Shown here: positions 13,020 to 21,204 of the stretch, piece after piece | Position numbering within the stretch: the stretch's first letter is position 1 | Layout of the letters: the number at the start of each line of letters is the position of its first letter | DNA from: an uncultured Erysipelotrichaceae bacterium | GTDB lineage: Bacteria > Bacillota_I > Bacilli_A > RF39 > UBA660 | Reading direction: 5' to 3' | Assembly (NCBI GenBank): GCA_902783915.1 | Contig: CACZSX010000097.1 | Location: 1 to 23,660 of the forward strand | Length of the DNA stretch: 23,660 nt | The notes under the pieces: model-generated | What the model saw: the letters and a program-made list of their open reading frames with translations, nothing else | Databases searched by the model: none | What the model was told of the DNA's origin: nothing | Translations under genes and position numbers: made by a program

Positions 13020-13705
13020 ACTTCTTTAATATTTAATTTTCTATATTCTCCAGATTTTAAATTACCAAGAGTTAGGAATGCAATCCTTTCTCTTTTTAAT
13101 TTATCCACCTTAAATCCTACACTTTCAAATAATCTTTTTACTTCGTGATTCTTACCCTCAGTAATAGTTATTTCAACAATAGAACTATTACTTTTTTTAT
13201 CAAATTTTTTTAATTTTACTCTCTTAGGTATACATTTTACTCCATCTAAAATAACACCATTTTTTAAAGCATTTATTTCAGTTCCTTTTATAATACCATC
13301 AACTTTTGCAATATATAATTTTTCTATTTCATTTTTAGGATGCATTATTAAATTAGATAATTCTCCATCATTAGTAACAATTATTAAACCTGTTGTATCA
13401 TAATCTAATCTTCCCACTGGATATAATCTTTTATTACTATCAAAAAAATCTGTTACTACTTTTCTTCCCTTTTCATCAGAAGTACTTGTAATTACTCCTC
13501 TTGGTTTATTAAATATATAATATTCTTTTTCTTCTTTTTCTATTTTTTTACCATCTACTAATATATCATCACTATAATTTGCTTTTGTACCTAATTCAGT
13601 AATAATCTTACCATTAAGAATTACTTTACCATTCTTTATTAACTCTTCTGCTTTTCTTCTGCTACAATATCCACTTTCAGCAATAATTTTTTGTAATCTT
13701 TCCAT
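12992..13705 (-). CDS. rluB: Ribosomal large subunit pseudouridine synthase B
   Basis: RsuA/RluB-type enzyme that isomerises a uridine of 23S rRNA helix 89 (position 2605 in E. coli). Residues 1-60 are the S4 RNA-binding domain (MERLQKIIAESGYCSRRKAEELI); the catalytic domain follows with PVGRLDYDTTGLIIVTNDG, whose Asp after RL is the catalytic residue, and the family end KNHEVKRLFESVG. The start at 13705 is preceded by ATGGTGAAGAGT; an upstream ATG at 13717 gives four more residues but no better site. It closes the dacB-spmA-spmB-JAMM-rluB unit, as rluB follows spmB in B. subtilis. Confidence 0.93.
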   Translation of the reverse strand: MERLQKIIAESGYCSRRKAEELIKNGKVILNGKIITELGTKANYSDDILVDGKKIEKEEKEYYIFNKPRGVITSTSDEKGRKVVTDFFDSNKRLYPVGRLDYDTTGLIIVTNDGELSNLIMHPKNEIEKLYIAKVDGIIKGTEINALKNGVILDGVKCIPKRVKLKKFDKKSNSSIVEITITEGKNHEVKRLFESVGFKVDKLKRERIAFLTLGNLKSGEYRKLNIKEVKQLFSLIK

Positions 13706-13729
13706 ACTCTTCACCATTTAAAGTATATA

Positions 13730-14257
13730 TTACTTTGATAAATTTTTCAATGACAATACTTTCCCACTAGTTTTGGGTAAAGTTGGAAAATATATTCTAT
13801 CAAATTCTTCTTGATTGATAACGGTAATACGAGCTGCCCGTATTTCTTTAGTTGAAGTGACAATATCTCCTATTAATTTATCTTCCATTGGGCTATATAT
13901 CAAAGCTGCCTTATTTGAAGTATAGTGTAATATTTCCATAATTCTATCTGTATCAGAAAACAATGCAGGATATTTACCATGTGAGTGATAGCACCCTATA
14001 AATTTTGAACCATTAAGCCTATATATTTCCTTACCTCTATTTAATGCTCTTGCTTTATATAAAGGAGAAAATGTAAAATGATCTTCTCTTCCAAATATTT
14101 GCTCATAATATATACCATTTATTGTAACAATAGTATCTGTATCCGTATTCTTAAATTTTCCAAAAAGGTATCCACCACATTCTAAATTAGGATTTATATT
14201 ACAATGTTTTATTAATTCATCTAATATCATACCTCTTATTTTTATAATATTTGCCAT
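13730..14257 (-). CDS. JAMM/MPN-domain metalloprotease
   Basis: 175 residues carrying a complete JAMM zinc site: Glu26 in LECGGYLFG, then H91-x-H93 in YHSHGKYPALFSDTD, Ser101 and Asp104 with the exact H-x-H-x7-S-x2-D spacing. JAMM enzymes cut isopeptide or ubiquitin-like tails in eukaryotes; bacterial ones are known in cysteine synthesis (Mec+), RadC and phage tail assembly. There is no ThiS-like or E1-like partner gene in the window. The ATG follows GGGGGAT. It sits 42 bases after spmB and 24 before rluB on the same strand, so it is part of the spore-maturation operon and may act on a sporulation substrate. Soluble, no signal peptide. Activity is likely; the substrate is unknown. Confidence 0.88.
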   Translation of the reverse strand: MANIIKIRGMILDELIKHCNINPNLECGGYLFGKFKNTDTDTIVTINGIYYEQIFGREDHFTFSPLYKARALNRGKEIYRLNGSKFIGCYHSHGKYPALFSDTDRIMEILHYTSNKAALIYSPMEDKLIGDIVTSTKEIRAARITVINQEEFDRIYFPTLPKTSGKVLSLKNLSK

Positions 14258-14299
14258 AATATCCCCCTTCTTTTTAGGAAGATATTATACACATTTATT

Positions 14300-14794
14300 T
14301 TATAAAGTCAATTTTGTAACAATTATTCCTATTATTACTGCTATAAAATTTATAAAAATGCATAGTAAAATTGTATTCTTAATATTTTTTATTCCTAAAA
14401 TACCTAAATATAGAGAAATAATATAAAAAGTAGTATCCATAGAACATTGTAATACACTTGAAAGATTACCAATAAAACTATCTACTCCATATTTTGAAAA
14501 ATTATCAATTACAACTGATAAAGATGCATTAAAAGATATTGGTCTTAAGAATATAATTGGTAAAATAGCTGTTGGTATTTTGATTGTTTTTAAAATACGA
14601 AATATAAAATCTAAAAATCCACTAGAAATAAATATTCTAGATGAAAATATTATTGCTAATATTGATGGAAATATTGATATTGATATATTTAATCCATCTT
14701 TACAACCATTTAAAAAAGATTCGTAAGGATTACACTTCCCTATACTATAAAATATAATAATAAATATGATTATAGGCAGTATATATATACTCAT
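14300..14794 (-). CDS. spmB: Spore maturation protein B
   Basis: Integral membrane protein of 164 residues with nucleoside-recognition (Gate) fold helices: ILPIIIFIIIFYSIG at the start, FLNGCKDGLNISISIFPSI (a Gate-type block), an ILPIIFLRPIS loop, and two more helices. With SpmA it is needed in B. subtilis for dehydration of the spore core (family knowledge). The ATG overlaps the spmA stop as ATGA, with AAAGGTGAG as ribosome binding site inside spmA, so the two are translationally coupled. Confidence 0.93.
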   Translation of the reverse strand: MSIYILPIIIFIIIFYSIGKCNPYESFLNGCKDGLNISISIFPSILAIIFSSRIFISSGFLDFIFRILKTIKIPTAILPIIFLRPISFNASLSVVIDNFSKYGVDSFIGNLSSVLQCSMDTTFYIISLYLGILGIKNIKNTILLCIFINFIAVIIGIIVTKLTL

Positions 14795-15363
14795 TTCTCA
14801 CCTTTAAATAATTTATCTAATAATATACCAATTAATGTAGATAAAAAAGTAGTAATAATTATAGGAATTAATACATTTGTTGGATTTACACTATTATAAG
14901 TTTTTCTTAAAGATATAATTGTTGTAGGAATTATACAGAATCCTGTTATATTTAATATAATAAAAGTTCTCATACTTTTAGAAATAGTTTTTTTATCATT
15001 ATTTAATTCTTGTAATGACTCCATTGCTTTTAAACCAAATGGTGTTGCAGCACTTCCCAATCCTAAAATATTTGAAGTTATATTAGACGATATATATGAT
15101 AAAGATTCATGCCCTTTAGGTATTTCTTTAAATAATTTACCTAATACTGGGTATAAAAAATTAGATATCTTTTTTATTAAACCAGAATCAGATACTATTT
15201 TCATAATACCTGACCATAAAACAATGTTCGGAAATATACCTAAAAATATATCTAAACTTTTCTTAGCACTACTAACAACTTCATTATTAACTAAAGATGT
15301 ATTACCACTAATAAAAGAATATGATATTCCAATTATAATAAAAATTAACCATATTGTACTCAT
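14791..15363 (-). CDS. spmA: Spore maturation protein A
   Basis: Membrane protein of 190 residues, partner of SpmB. The family pattern is clear: MSTIWLIFIIIGISYSFISG, a Gate domain with KKSLDIFLGIFPNIVLWSGIM, then SNITSNILGLGSAATPFGLKAM and a C-terminal ISLRKTYNSVNPTNVLIPI block. Its ATG overlaps the dacB stop as ATGA with no ribosome binding site of its own, so it depends on translation of dacB. The same gene order dacB-spmA-spmB is found in B. subtilis, under sigma-E. Confidence 0.94.
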   Translation of the reverse strand: MSTIWLIFIIIGISYSFISGNTSLVNNEVVSSAKKSLDIFLGIFPNIVLWSGIMKIVSDSGLIKKISNFLYPVLGKLFKEIPKGHESLSYISSNITSNILGLGSAATPFGLKAMESLQELNNDKKTISKSMRTFIILNITGFCIIPTTIISLRKTYNSVNPTNVLIPIIITTFLSTLIGILLDKLFKGEK

Positions 15364-16424
15364 TTAAATATATTTATTATTCTTCTAAAAAAATTCTCTT
15401 TCTTTATATTTCTTACTTTAACATATATATCTTCACTAATAATTTTTTTATTACCAATATATACTTCTAATACACCCACTTTATCTTTATTTTTTGGATT
15501 ATCAATTTTATCTAATTTATATTTAATATATATGTTATCTATTTCATCTTTTTTAAATAAATAATATATATCAGAATTTATATACAAGTTATCATAATAA
15601 TCATTTTTAAATCCAAATCCTTTTTTTGATAATATTAAATACTTCTTATAATTATTAAATCCATATTCATATAAATTTTTATGAGTTCTAAAATCATTAG
15701 GATCATTTAATGTAACAGCAATCAAATTAACATTTCCTTTTGTAGCGCTTGTTACAAGAGTCCTTCTTGCTTTTTTTGTAAAGCCTGTTTTACCACCAGT
15801 AGTATATTCATAAGTAGATAATAGTTTATTTTTATTGTACCAATCATAAGTTTTTAAATCTGTTTTAGCAATATATCTTTTAGTACCTACTATCTTTTTA
15901 TATATATCATTTTTATTTGCATATCTAGTAAGTATTGCCATATCTCTTGCAGTAGATTTATTTTCACATTCTTCATCTAACCCATTAGGATTACAAAAAT
16001 AAGTATTTGTCATACCAATTTCTTGTGCTTTTTTATTCATTAATTTTACAAAATCAGTAGTATTTTTTGATACATATGATGATATTGCTATTGAAGCATC
16101 ATTTCCACTTCTAAGCATTAATCCATATACTAAATCCTTTAATAATATTTTTTCCCCAACATTTATATATATATTTGAACCATATGCTTTTAATATATCA
16201 TCTTTAACTATTACAATATTATCTAATTTATTACTCTCTATTGCTAAAATAGCAGTCATTATTTTAGTAGTACTTGCTATTAATCTTTTACTATCTATAT
16301 CTTTAGCATAAAGGATTCTTCCTGAATCTTGATCCATTAATATAGCACTTTTAGCAGTTACTTCTACAGCACTTATTCTATAAGGTATAAAAAATAAAAA
16401 TAATAATACAATTATTTTTTTCAA
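15360..16424 (-). CDS. dacB: D-alanyl-D-alanine carboxypeptidase, DacB/DacF type
   Basis: Class A low-molecular-weight penicillin-binding protein that trims D-Ala from peptidoglycan; next to spmA-spmB it is the DacB that controls cortex cross-linking. A signal peptide covers residues 1-19; the catalytic motifs are STTK (Ser51, Lys54), SGN (106-108) and KTG (212-214), followed by a C-terminal beta domain. The usual carboxypeptidase length is about 380; this one has 354. The start codon is TTG, chosen because TTAGGTGATATT stands just before it and the signal peptide begins there; no ATG fits. It lies 46 bases after a terminator, so it heads its own operon. I cannot identify a clear sigma-E promoter in that gap. 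Confidence 0.92.
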   Translation of the reverse strand: MKKIIVLLFLFFIPYRISAVEVTAKSAILMDQDSGRILYAKDIDSKRLIASTTKIMTAILAIESNKLDNIVIVKDDILKAYGSNIYINVGEKILLKDLVYGLMLRSGNDASIAISSYVSKNTTDFVKLMNKKAQEIGMTNTYFCNPNGLDEECENKSTARDMAILTRYANKNDIYKKIVGTKRYIAKTDLKTYDWYNKNKLLSTYEYTTGGKTGFTKKARRTLVTSATKGNVNLIAVTLNDPNDFRTHKNLYEYGFNNYKKYLILSKKGFGFKNDYYDNLYINSDIYYLFKKDEIDNIYIKYKLDKIDNPKNKDKVGVLEVYIGNKKIISEDIYVKVRNIKKENFFRRIINIFK

Positions 16425-16448
16425 AATATCACCTAATAAAATATACTC

Positions 16449-16477
16449 AAAAAAAAAGAAATAATACTAATTATTTC
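16449..16477 (-). terminator. Intrinsic terminator after the 16471-16695 gene
   Basis: Minus-strand stem GAAATAAT / ATTATTTC, loop TAGT, then nine T. It overlaps the stop of the small gene and precedes the dacB operon. Confidence 0.85.
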
Positions 16478-16695
16478 TTCTCAGAATTAAATATTTTTAA
16501 CACTTCATCTAATTCCTTATTTTCTAATCTACAAATATATTCTTTATCATTTTCTTTTATTATTTTTCTAATACATACATCTTTTATATTTGCTATATTA
16601 CTCAATAATAAATATTCTATATTATTATACATAACACTATTTAATTTTGTATATTTTTCACCATTTTCTAATATAACAGAATAACTTTGTTCCAT
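16471..16695 (-). CDS. Small uncharacterised protein, possibly DUF1292-like
   Basis: 74 residues: an opening ILENGEKYTKLNSV, a central NIEYLLLSNIANIKDVCIRKII, and an end NKELDEVLKIFNSEKK. The strand-turn-strand layout with a final E-x-x-x-VLKIF resembles a shortened DUF1292 protein, but the match is weak and I do not assert it. It starts one base after the stop of the 538-residue gene; its only ribosome binding site (AAAGGG) is inside that gene, so the two are coupled. Confidence 0.7.
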   Translation of the reverse strand: MEQSYSVILENGEKYTKLNSVMYNNIEYLLLSNIANIKDVCIRKIIKENDKEYICRLENKELDEVLKIFNSEKK

Positions 16696-16696
16696 A

Positions 16697-18313
16697 TTAT
16701 TTTTCCCTTTCAGTATTATTAATTAATTTATTAAATCCTATTTCCAAATTATCAATATATTTTCCATATGATTTCATCATTTCTTTAAGTGCCTTTTGTT
16801 CATCAGCATTTAGCAATGAGAATGGATTTAACTCCTTATAATTAGCAACTTGTGAAGCATATGAACGAACTGCTTTACTATAAATATCTTCTTTAAATTT
16901 AGGATTTATCATAACCATTCTATCATATACATATTCCATATAGGATTGATATGGTTTTACATCATTATATAGATTTTGCATTTCATCAATATATTGTGCT
17001 CTTGATTTTATTAATGCAAACATAATATCCATTGCATATGTTTTATCTTTTTCACTACCTTTTATGCTTTCATATGATCTATAAAGACATATTTGACCAT
17101 ATCCTCTATCATAAGATTCATACATATCATAATATTCAACTACATGCTCTAATGTTTCCGCGAATTCTTCACTCATAGTATATGGAATATCAGGATATTC
17201 ATAAGTGTCAAAACTTTCTATATTTTCATTATTTGATGAATTATTATTAAATTCTCCAAAAGCAACACTTGTACTTATAATTCCTAATGCTAATGCAACA
17301 GCAATAGGTTTTTTTAGAGATTCAAATTTAAAATCTAAAAAAAACTTATTGGGATTTTTATCTTTACCAGCAAGTTTTGTATTTTTGCAAACCCTTGAAT
17401 TTGCTTTTAAACAATTTAATCTCAAATGATTTTCCATTATATTATCACATTGACCATTTTTTATACTATTTCTATCATATCCAGATCTAATTAAATGTTT
17501 AGATAACTCAAATATTTCTTCAGCAACATTTTGTTCTAAATTACCAACATCCATATATGTATGATTAGTCATTACAAATCTACTAACTTCAATATATACA
17601 TCACCAAATTTATTTGTAAACTGAATACCAAACATTTTCTTCCTAATATATGAATCAATAACAGTATCATATTCACCAGATAAAATATCATCTATATGCA
17701 TACGTTCCTTACACATATCCGAACATATAAGATTAGCTAATATTTTTATATCCCCTTTGAATTCAAATAAGTCTTTAATCCCATTTAAATAATCAAAAAT
17801 ATATTTGCTTATATATGTTCTATCATCTATAACACTATTACCATTAAATGTTATATGCGTTATATCTAATGGAACTCTAGTAATTTTTTCCTTAGGTTCA
17901 TACTTAACATCTGGTTGCATCTCTATAAGTTTTTCTATTTCACTTTCACAATTTCCTTCTAATATTTCTTCATAACTATGATTGCCAAGTATACCTTTCA
18001 TTACTTCGCATATAACTACATCTTGATTTTGAATTCTTCTTCCATAAAAAATTCTATAATAATCGATTGATAAATATATATAATTCTTTAAAGATTGATG
18101 CCTAGCATATGAATTAGAATTTCTAAATCTCATTTCTTGATCTACATAGTTATTTATATAAAAGTTTAAATTACCATCACTAAAACTAGAATTAGGCATA
18201 GAGTTTTTAATTTTTCTAGACAAACTTAAAAGATATTTTTCATCTTTTAATTCATCTACATTAAAATATATATATTTTATATAACTATATATATAATTTA
18301 ATTCTTTTTCCAT
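16697..18313 (-). CDS. Single-pass membrane protein of unknown function, 538 residues
   Basis: I recognise no domain. Residues 1-335 are hydrophilic and Tyr/Ile-rich with several likely helices, and contain the segment NRNSIKNGQCDNIMENHLRL-type charged helices before the membrane (about 280-310). Residues 336-353 (PIAVALALGIISTSVAFG) are the single membrane helix, preceded by KK, so the N-terminal part is probably cytoplasmic and the last 185 residues outside. The outer part starts with an Asn/Ser linker (356-367) and continues as a helical, Tyr/Met-rich domain with MSEEFAETLEHVVEYYDMYE near 380. AGGTGGTG precedes the ATG. Two domains on opposite membrane sides suggest signalling or anchoring across a membrane, by inference. 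Confidence 0.8.
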   Translation of the reverse strand: MEKELNYIYSYIKYIYFNVDELKDEKYLLSLSRKIKNSMPNSSFSDGNLNFYINNYVDQEMRFRNSNSYARHQSLKNYIYLSIDYYRIFYGRRIQNQDVVICEVMKGILGNHSYEEILEGNCESEIEKLIEMQPDVKYEPKEKITRVPLDITHITFNGNSVIDDRTYISKYIFDYLNGIKDLFEFKGDIKILANLICSDMCKERMHIDDILSGEYDTVIDSYIRKKMFGIQFTNKFGDVYIEVSRFVMTNHTYMDVGNLEQNVAEEIFELSKHLIRSGYDRNSIKNGQCDNIMENHLRLNCLKANSRVCKNTKLAGKDKNPNKFFLDFKFESLKKPIAVALALGIISTSVAFGEFNNNSSNNENIESFDTYEYPDIPYTMSEEFAETLEHVVEYYDMYESYDRGYGQICLYRSYESIKGSEKDKTYAMDIMFALIKSRAQYIDEMQNLYNDVKPYQSYMEYVYDRMVMINPKFKEDIYSKAVRSYASQVANYKELNPFSLLNADEQKALKEMMKSYGKYIDNLEIGFNKLINNTEREK

Positions 18314-18338
18314 ACTACACCACCTATTCTACTTTATA

Positions 18339-18347
18339 AGTATATCA
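18339..18347 (-). promoter_or_regulatory. Extended -10 promoter for the 538-residue gene
   Basis: Minus-strand TGA-TATACT (18339-18347) with no clear -35 box. It lies between the terminator of the lipoprotein gene and the ribosome binding site at about 18320. Confidence 0.55.
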
Positions 18348-18358
18348 AATTTAATATC

Positions 18359-18392
18359 AAAATAAAAGACTATATTTCATTTTTATATAGTC
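18359..18392 (-). terminator. Intrinsic terminator after the lipoprotein gene
   Basis: Minus-strand stem GACTATAT / ATATAGTC, 9-base loop, then TTTTATT. It starts within the last codons of the gene. Confidence 0.7.
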
Positions 18393-18906
18393 CATGTATT
18401 TTCTTTCTATCGCTCTCTAATAAATCATCTATATGCCATTTATTATCTATTTTTGTAAGTGTTAACTCTAATATATATTTTTCTCTTTCATCAATATTAG
18501 ACATTTTATCTAGTTTATAATTCCAAAATTTTTCATTATCATATTCATCATTAGTATAAAATTCTTCTTTGTGTTCTTCAAAATATTTGTTTGCATCTGC
18601 AATTGCTTTATTTAAATTATATACCTCTATTTCTACAGACACTACTGCATTATCATTATTTATAGTTTCACTTATAATACTATATTTTAAATCTTCATAT
18701 TGCTTTTTTAATATTGCTTTATATTTATCTTTCTGTACTTCTGTTAAATTTTCTGTTTCAAGTACAGAATCTAATTGAATTAATACTTCACTATTTAATG
18801 AATTATAATTTATAAATAGTTTTTCCACCTCATTAGTAGGACTACTCATTTTATTGCATCCTGTAATAAATAAAATAGTAAATAAAAATATTAGTAATTT
18901 TTTCAT
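18370..18906 (-). CDS. Lipoprotein of unknown function
   Basis: 178 residues with a signal peptide ending in the lipobox FITGC (Cys17), so it should be lipidated and held at the outer face of the membrane. The mature part is helical, with KLFINYNSLNSEVLIQLDSVL near the start and a closing YILELTLTKIDNKWHIDDLL. The KWHIDDL ending resembles NTF2-like or DUF5105-type lipoproteins that end in a strand with Trp, but I do not assign a family. AGGAGG precedes the ATG. It starts 44 bases after asnS with no terminator between, so it may be read through from asnS. Confidence 0.88.
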   Translation of the reverse strand: MKKLLIFLFTILFITGCNKMSSPTNEVEKLFINYNSLNSEVLIQLDSVLETENLTEVQKDKYKAILKKQYEDLKYSIISETINNDNAVVSVEIEVYNLNKAIADANKYFEEHKEEFYTNDEYDNEKFWNYKLDKMSNIDEREKYILELTLTKIDNKWHIDDLLESDRKKIHGLYKNEI

Positions 18907-18950
18907 ATTTCCTCCTGTTAATATGATTTACTAATATTTTTAATTTTATA

Positions 18951-20318
18951 CTAATATTCGCAATTTAATGGTGTTCTTGGATAAGGAATAACATCCCTTA
19001 TATTATCTACTCCTGTTAGATAAATTAATAATCTTTCAAATCCCATACCAAATCCAGAATGATAACATCCACCAAATTTTCTTAAATTTACATACCAATC
19101 TAATCCATCAAAAGACATATTTAACTCTTTCATTCTTGCAACAAGCTTATCATAATCTGCTTCTCTTTCAGAACCACCCATTAACTCACCCGCACCCGGC
19201 ACTTCTAAGTCTACTGCTGCAACTGTCTTACCATCAGGATTTTGTTTCATATAAAATGCTTTTATATCTTTTGGCCAATTCTTTATAAATACTGGTCCAT
19301 TAAAGTAATCAGTAATATATTTTTCATGTTCTTTTGCAATATCTTCTCCATATTCTGGTTCAAATTCCCATTTAACATCTGCTTCTTTAAGTATTTTTAT
19401 TACTTCTTCATGATCTACTCTAGTAAAATGACTATTTACTAATCTATTTAATTTATCAATTAAACCTTTTTCTACAAAACTATCTAAAAATTTCATCTCA
19501 TCTTTACAATTATCAAGTACATACTTAACTATATACTTAAGCATATCTTCTTCTATATCCATTAGACCTTCTAAATCACAAAATGCAATTTCTGGTTCAA
19601 TCATCCAAAATTCAGATGCATGCGTCTTAGTATTTGAATTTTCTGCTCTAAAAGTTGGCCCAAAAGTATAAATCTTTTTATATGCCATTGCAAAAGTCTC
19701 CCCTTCTAATTGGCCAGTTACTGCAAGCCCTACTTTTTTTCCATAAAAATCTTTACTATAATCTACTTCGCCTTTTAATTTATCAAGTGGTAAAGTAGTT
19801 ACTTGAAACATTTGACCAGCACCTTCTCCATCATTTGCAGTTATAAGCGGTGTATGTGCATATACATAACCTCTATCTTGAAAATATTTGTGTATTGCAT
19901 ATGCTGCTACACTTCTTACTCTAAAAACTGCTTGAAATAAATTTGTTCTTGGTCTTAAATATGCCTGTTCCCTTAAAAATTCTCTTGTGTGGTGTTTAGG
20001 TTGCATTGGATAATCATCCGGACAATCTCCTAATACCTTAACATCACTGGCTTTTAACTCTATACTTTGACCTTTTCCTTCACTTTTTACAATAGTACCT
20101 ACTACGCTTATAGCAGAACCATTTTTTATTTTAGATATTTCATCAAAAGTAGATAATTTATCATCATATACTATTTGCAAATGATTAAAACAAGTGCCAT
20201 CAGAAAAATCTATAAATCCAAATTCTTTCTGTTTTCTATGATTTCTTACCCAACCTTCTACTTCTACTTCTTTACCTATTAGATCACCATCAAATATTTC
20301 TTTAACATCTAATTTCAT
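18951..20318 (-). CDS. asnS: Asparaginyl-tRNA synthetase
   Basis: Class II synthetase that charges tRNA-Asn. Residues 1-100 form the OB-fold anticodon-binding domain (VEGWVRNHRKQKEFGFIDFS); the catalytic core has FRAENSNTKTHASEFWMIEPE (motif 2), SEREADYDKL and the closing GGCYHSGFGMGFERLL (motif 3). A length of 455 is normal. The presence of asnS implies direct charging of tRNA-Asn. AGGAGG lies before the ATG, and a 200-base T-box leader controls the gene. Confidence 0.97.
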   Translation of the reverse strand: MKLDVKEIFDGDLIGKEVEVEGWVRNHRKQKEFGFIDFSDGTCFNHLQIVYDDKLSTFDEISKIKNGSAISVVGTIVKSEGKGQSIELKASDVKVLGDCPDDYPMQPKHHTREFLREQAYLRPRTNLFQAVFRVRSVAAYAIHKYFQDRGYVYAHTPLITANDGEGAGQMFQVTTLPLDKLKGEVDYSKDFYGKKVGLAVTGQLEGETFAMAYKKIYTFGPTFRAENSNTKTHASEFWMIEPEIAFCDLEGLMDIEEDMLKYIVKYVLDNCKDEMKFLDSFVEKGLIDKLNRLVNSHFTRVDHEEVIKILKEADVKWEFEPEYGEDIAKEHEKYITDYFNGPVFIKNWPKDIKAFYMKQNPDGKTVAAVDLEVPGAGELMGGSEREADYDKLVARMKELNMSFDGLDWYVNLRKFGGCYHSGFGMGFERLLIYLTGVDNIRDVIPYPRTPLNCEY

Positions 20319-20333
20319 ATTTCCTCCTTAAAT

Positions 20334-20389
20334 AAAAAAATCTATAATCTAAGGATCCAATTGGATGGTACCACCTTAGTTCATAGATT
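20334..20389 (-). terminator. Hairpin with T-run in the asnS T-box leader
   Basis: On the minus strand AATCTATGAACTAAGG (20374-20389) pairs with CCTTAGATTATAGATT (20339-20354) in 15 of 16 positions, one of them G-U, and is followed by seven T. The T-box bulge UGGUACC and an inner ATCC/GGAT helix with loop AATT lie inside this hairpin. Confidence 0.75.
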
Positions 20390-20541
20390 CTATGCGCTTT
20401 AAATTATAACGGAATTACCGTCCCTGTTCTACTTAATTTCTTCAGGAAACTCTGAGATGTTAAACTTATAACTATATTAACTTGTTTTCACTATACCAAG
20501 CTCACTAATAATAATCATTATAGTTCTTCTCATCAACGTTC
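20334..20541 (-). ncRNA. T-box leader (riboswitch) of asnS
   Basis: Reading the minus strand from about 20541: Stem I begins with GATGAGAAGAA; its lower helix pairs GAGA with TCTC and AACTATAA with TTATAAGTT, and the loop between carries the specifier AAC (20459-20461), an Asn codon followed by A as usual. Then comes CCTGAAGAAATTAAGTAGAA, and the T-box core AAGGTGGTACC (20367-20377). The UGGU bulge should pair with the tRNA 3' end. Uncharged tRNA-Asn is expected to permit expression of asnS. The layout of the terminator part is unusual (see findings). Its promoter is TTTACA-N17-TATACT. Confidence 0.93.
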
Positions 20542-20547
20542 AAGATG

Positions 20548-20576
20548 AGTATAACAAAAATAAATAATTTTGTAAA
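20548..20576 (-). promoter_or_regulatory. Sigma-A promoter of asnS
   Basis: Minus-strand TTTACA (20571-20576), exactly 17 bases, TATACT (20548-20553). Transcription would start near 20541, which is the 5' side of T-box Stem I. The -35 box ends one base from the stop codon of the upstream gene. Confidence 0.85.
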
Positions 20577-20577
20577 G

Positions 20578-21204
20578 TTAATGTTTTGAATAACTAAGCA
20601 TCAATATATTAAATAACTTATTTGGATTTTTAAACATATGTTTTTCTAAACCAATATTCATCCTTAATAAATTATTTTCTGTCTTTTTAAAACATTCATA
20701 ATATAAATATTTAATTTTATCAATATTATTATTTTCTACTATATTTTTTAATTCATTTTTAATAAACTTAATCATTTTTTGTTCTTTTCTAGTCATAAAA
20801 TTATTTGTTTCTTTTGAAATAATTTTATAATTAAAATTTATAGGTTTTATTCTTTTACAATATTCTATTATATCTAAAGATTCATCAATTAATAAATCAC
20901 TTTTAAATATTGATGCCCCTTTATAATTAAATTCAATAGCTATAACATAATCTTTTGAACAAAACAAACATGCATATTCAATAATACCTATGGCATCTTT
21001 CATATAAACTTCACATTTGTTACTTATTGTATTAGTAAAATCTTCGAATATGACTTTATTATTCTTTATATCATTTATAACTTTATTTGATACTTTAAAT
21101 ATAGGAATTCTCTTTATATAATCTATACTATCTTCGTCATTCCAATCAAAAAAATCAATAAAAGTATCATTAAAATTTAAAATTATATCATAAATATATT
21201 TCAT
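20578..21204 (-). CDS. DUF3603 family protein
   Basis: 208 residues. The opening MKYIYDIILNFNDTFIDFFD followed by WNDEDSIDYIKRIPIFKVS is the signature of DUF3603 proteins found in Bacilli; function is not known to me. The rest is helical and basic, with TRKEQKMIKFIKNELKN near residue 140. The start at 21204 is preceded by AGGAGAGTGGAA; a longer frame from 21267 would put that site in coding sequence. The ATG overlaps the stop of the small membrane gene as ATGA. No terminator follows: the asnS promoter begins one base after the stop. Confidence 0.82.
   Translation of the reverse strand: MKYIYDIILNFNDTFIDFFDWNDEDSIDYIKRIPIFKVSNKVINDIKNNKVIFEDFTNTISNKCEVYMKDAIGIIEYACLFCSKDYVIAIEFNYKGASIFKSDLLIDESLDIIEYCKRIKPINFNYKIISKETNNFMTRKEQKMIKFIKNELKNIVENNNIDKIKYLYYECFKKTENNLLRMNIGLEKHMFKNPNKLFNILMLSYSKH

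Noticed and set aside
18907..18950. CATATTA before the lipoprotein gene as a sigma-G promoter
   Set aside because: No -35 match at 17-18 bases; this heptamer is frequent in such AT-rich DNA and the gene can be read from asnS.
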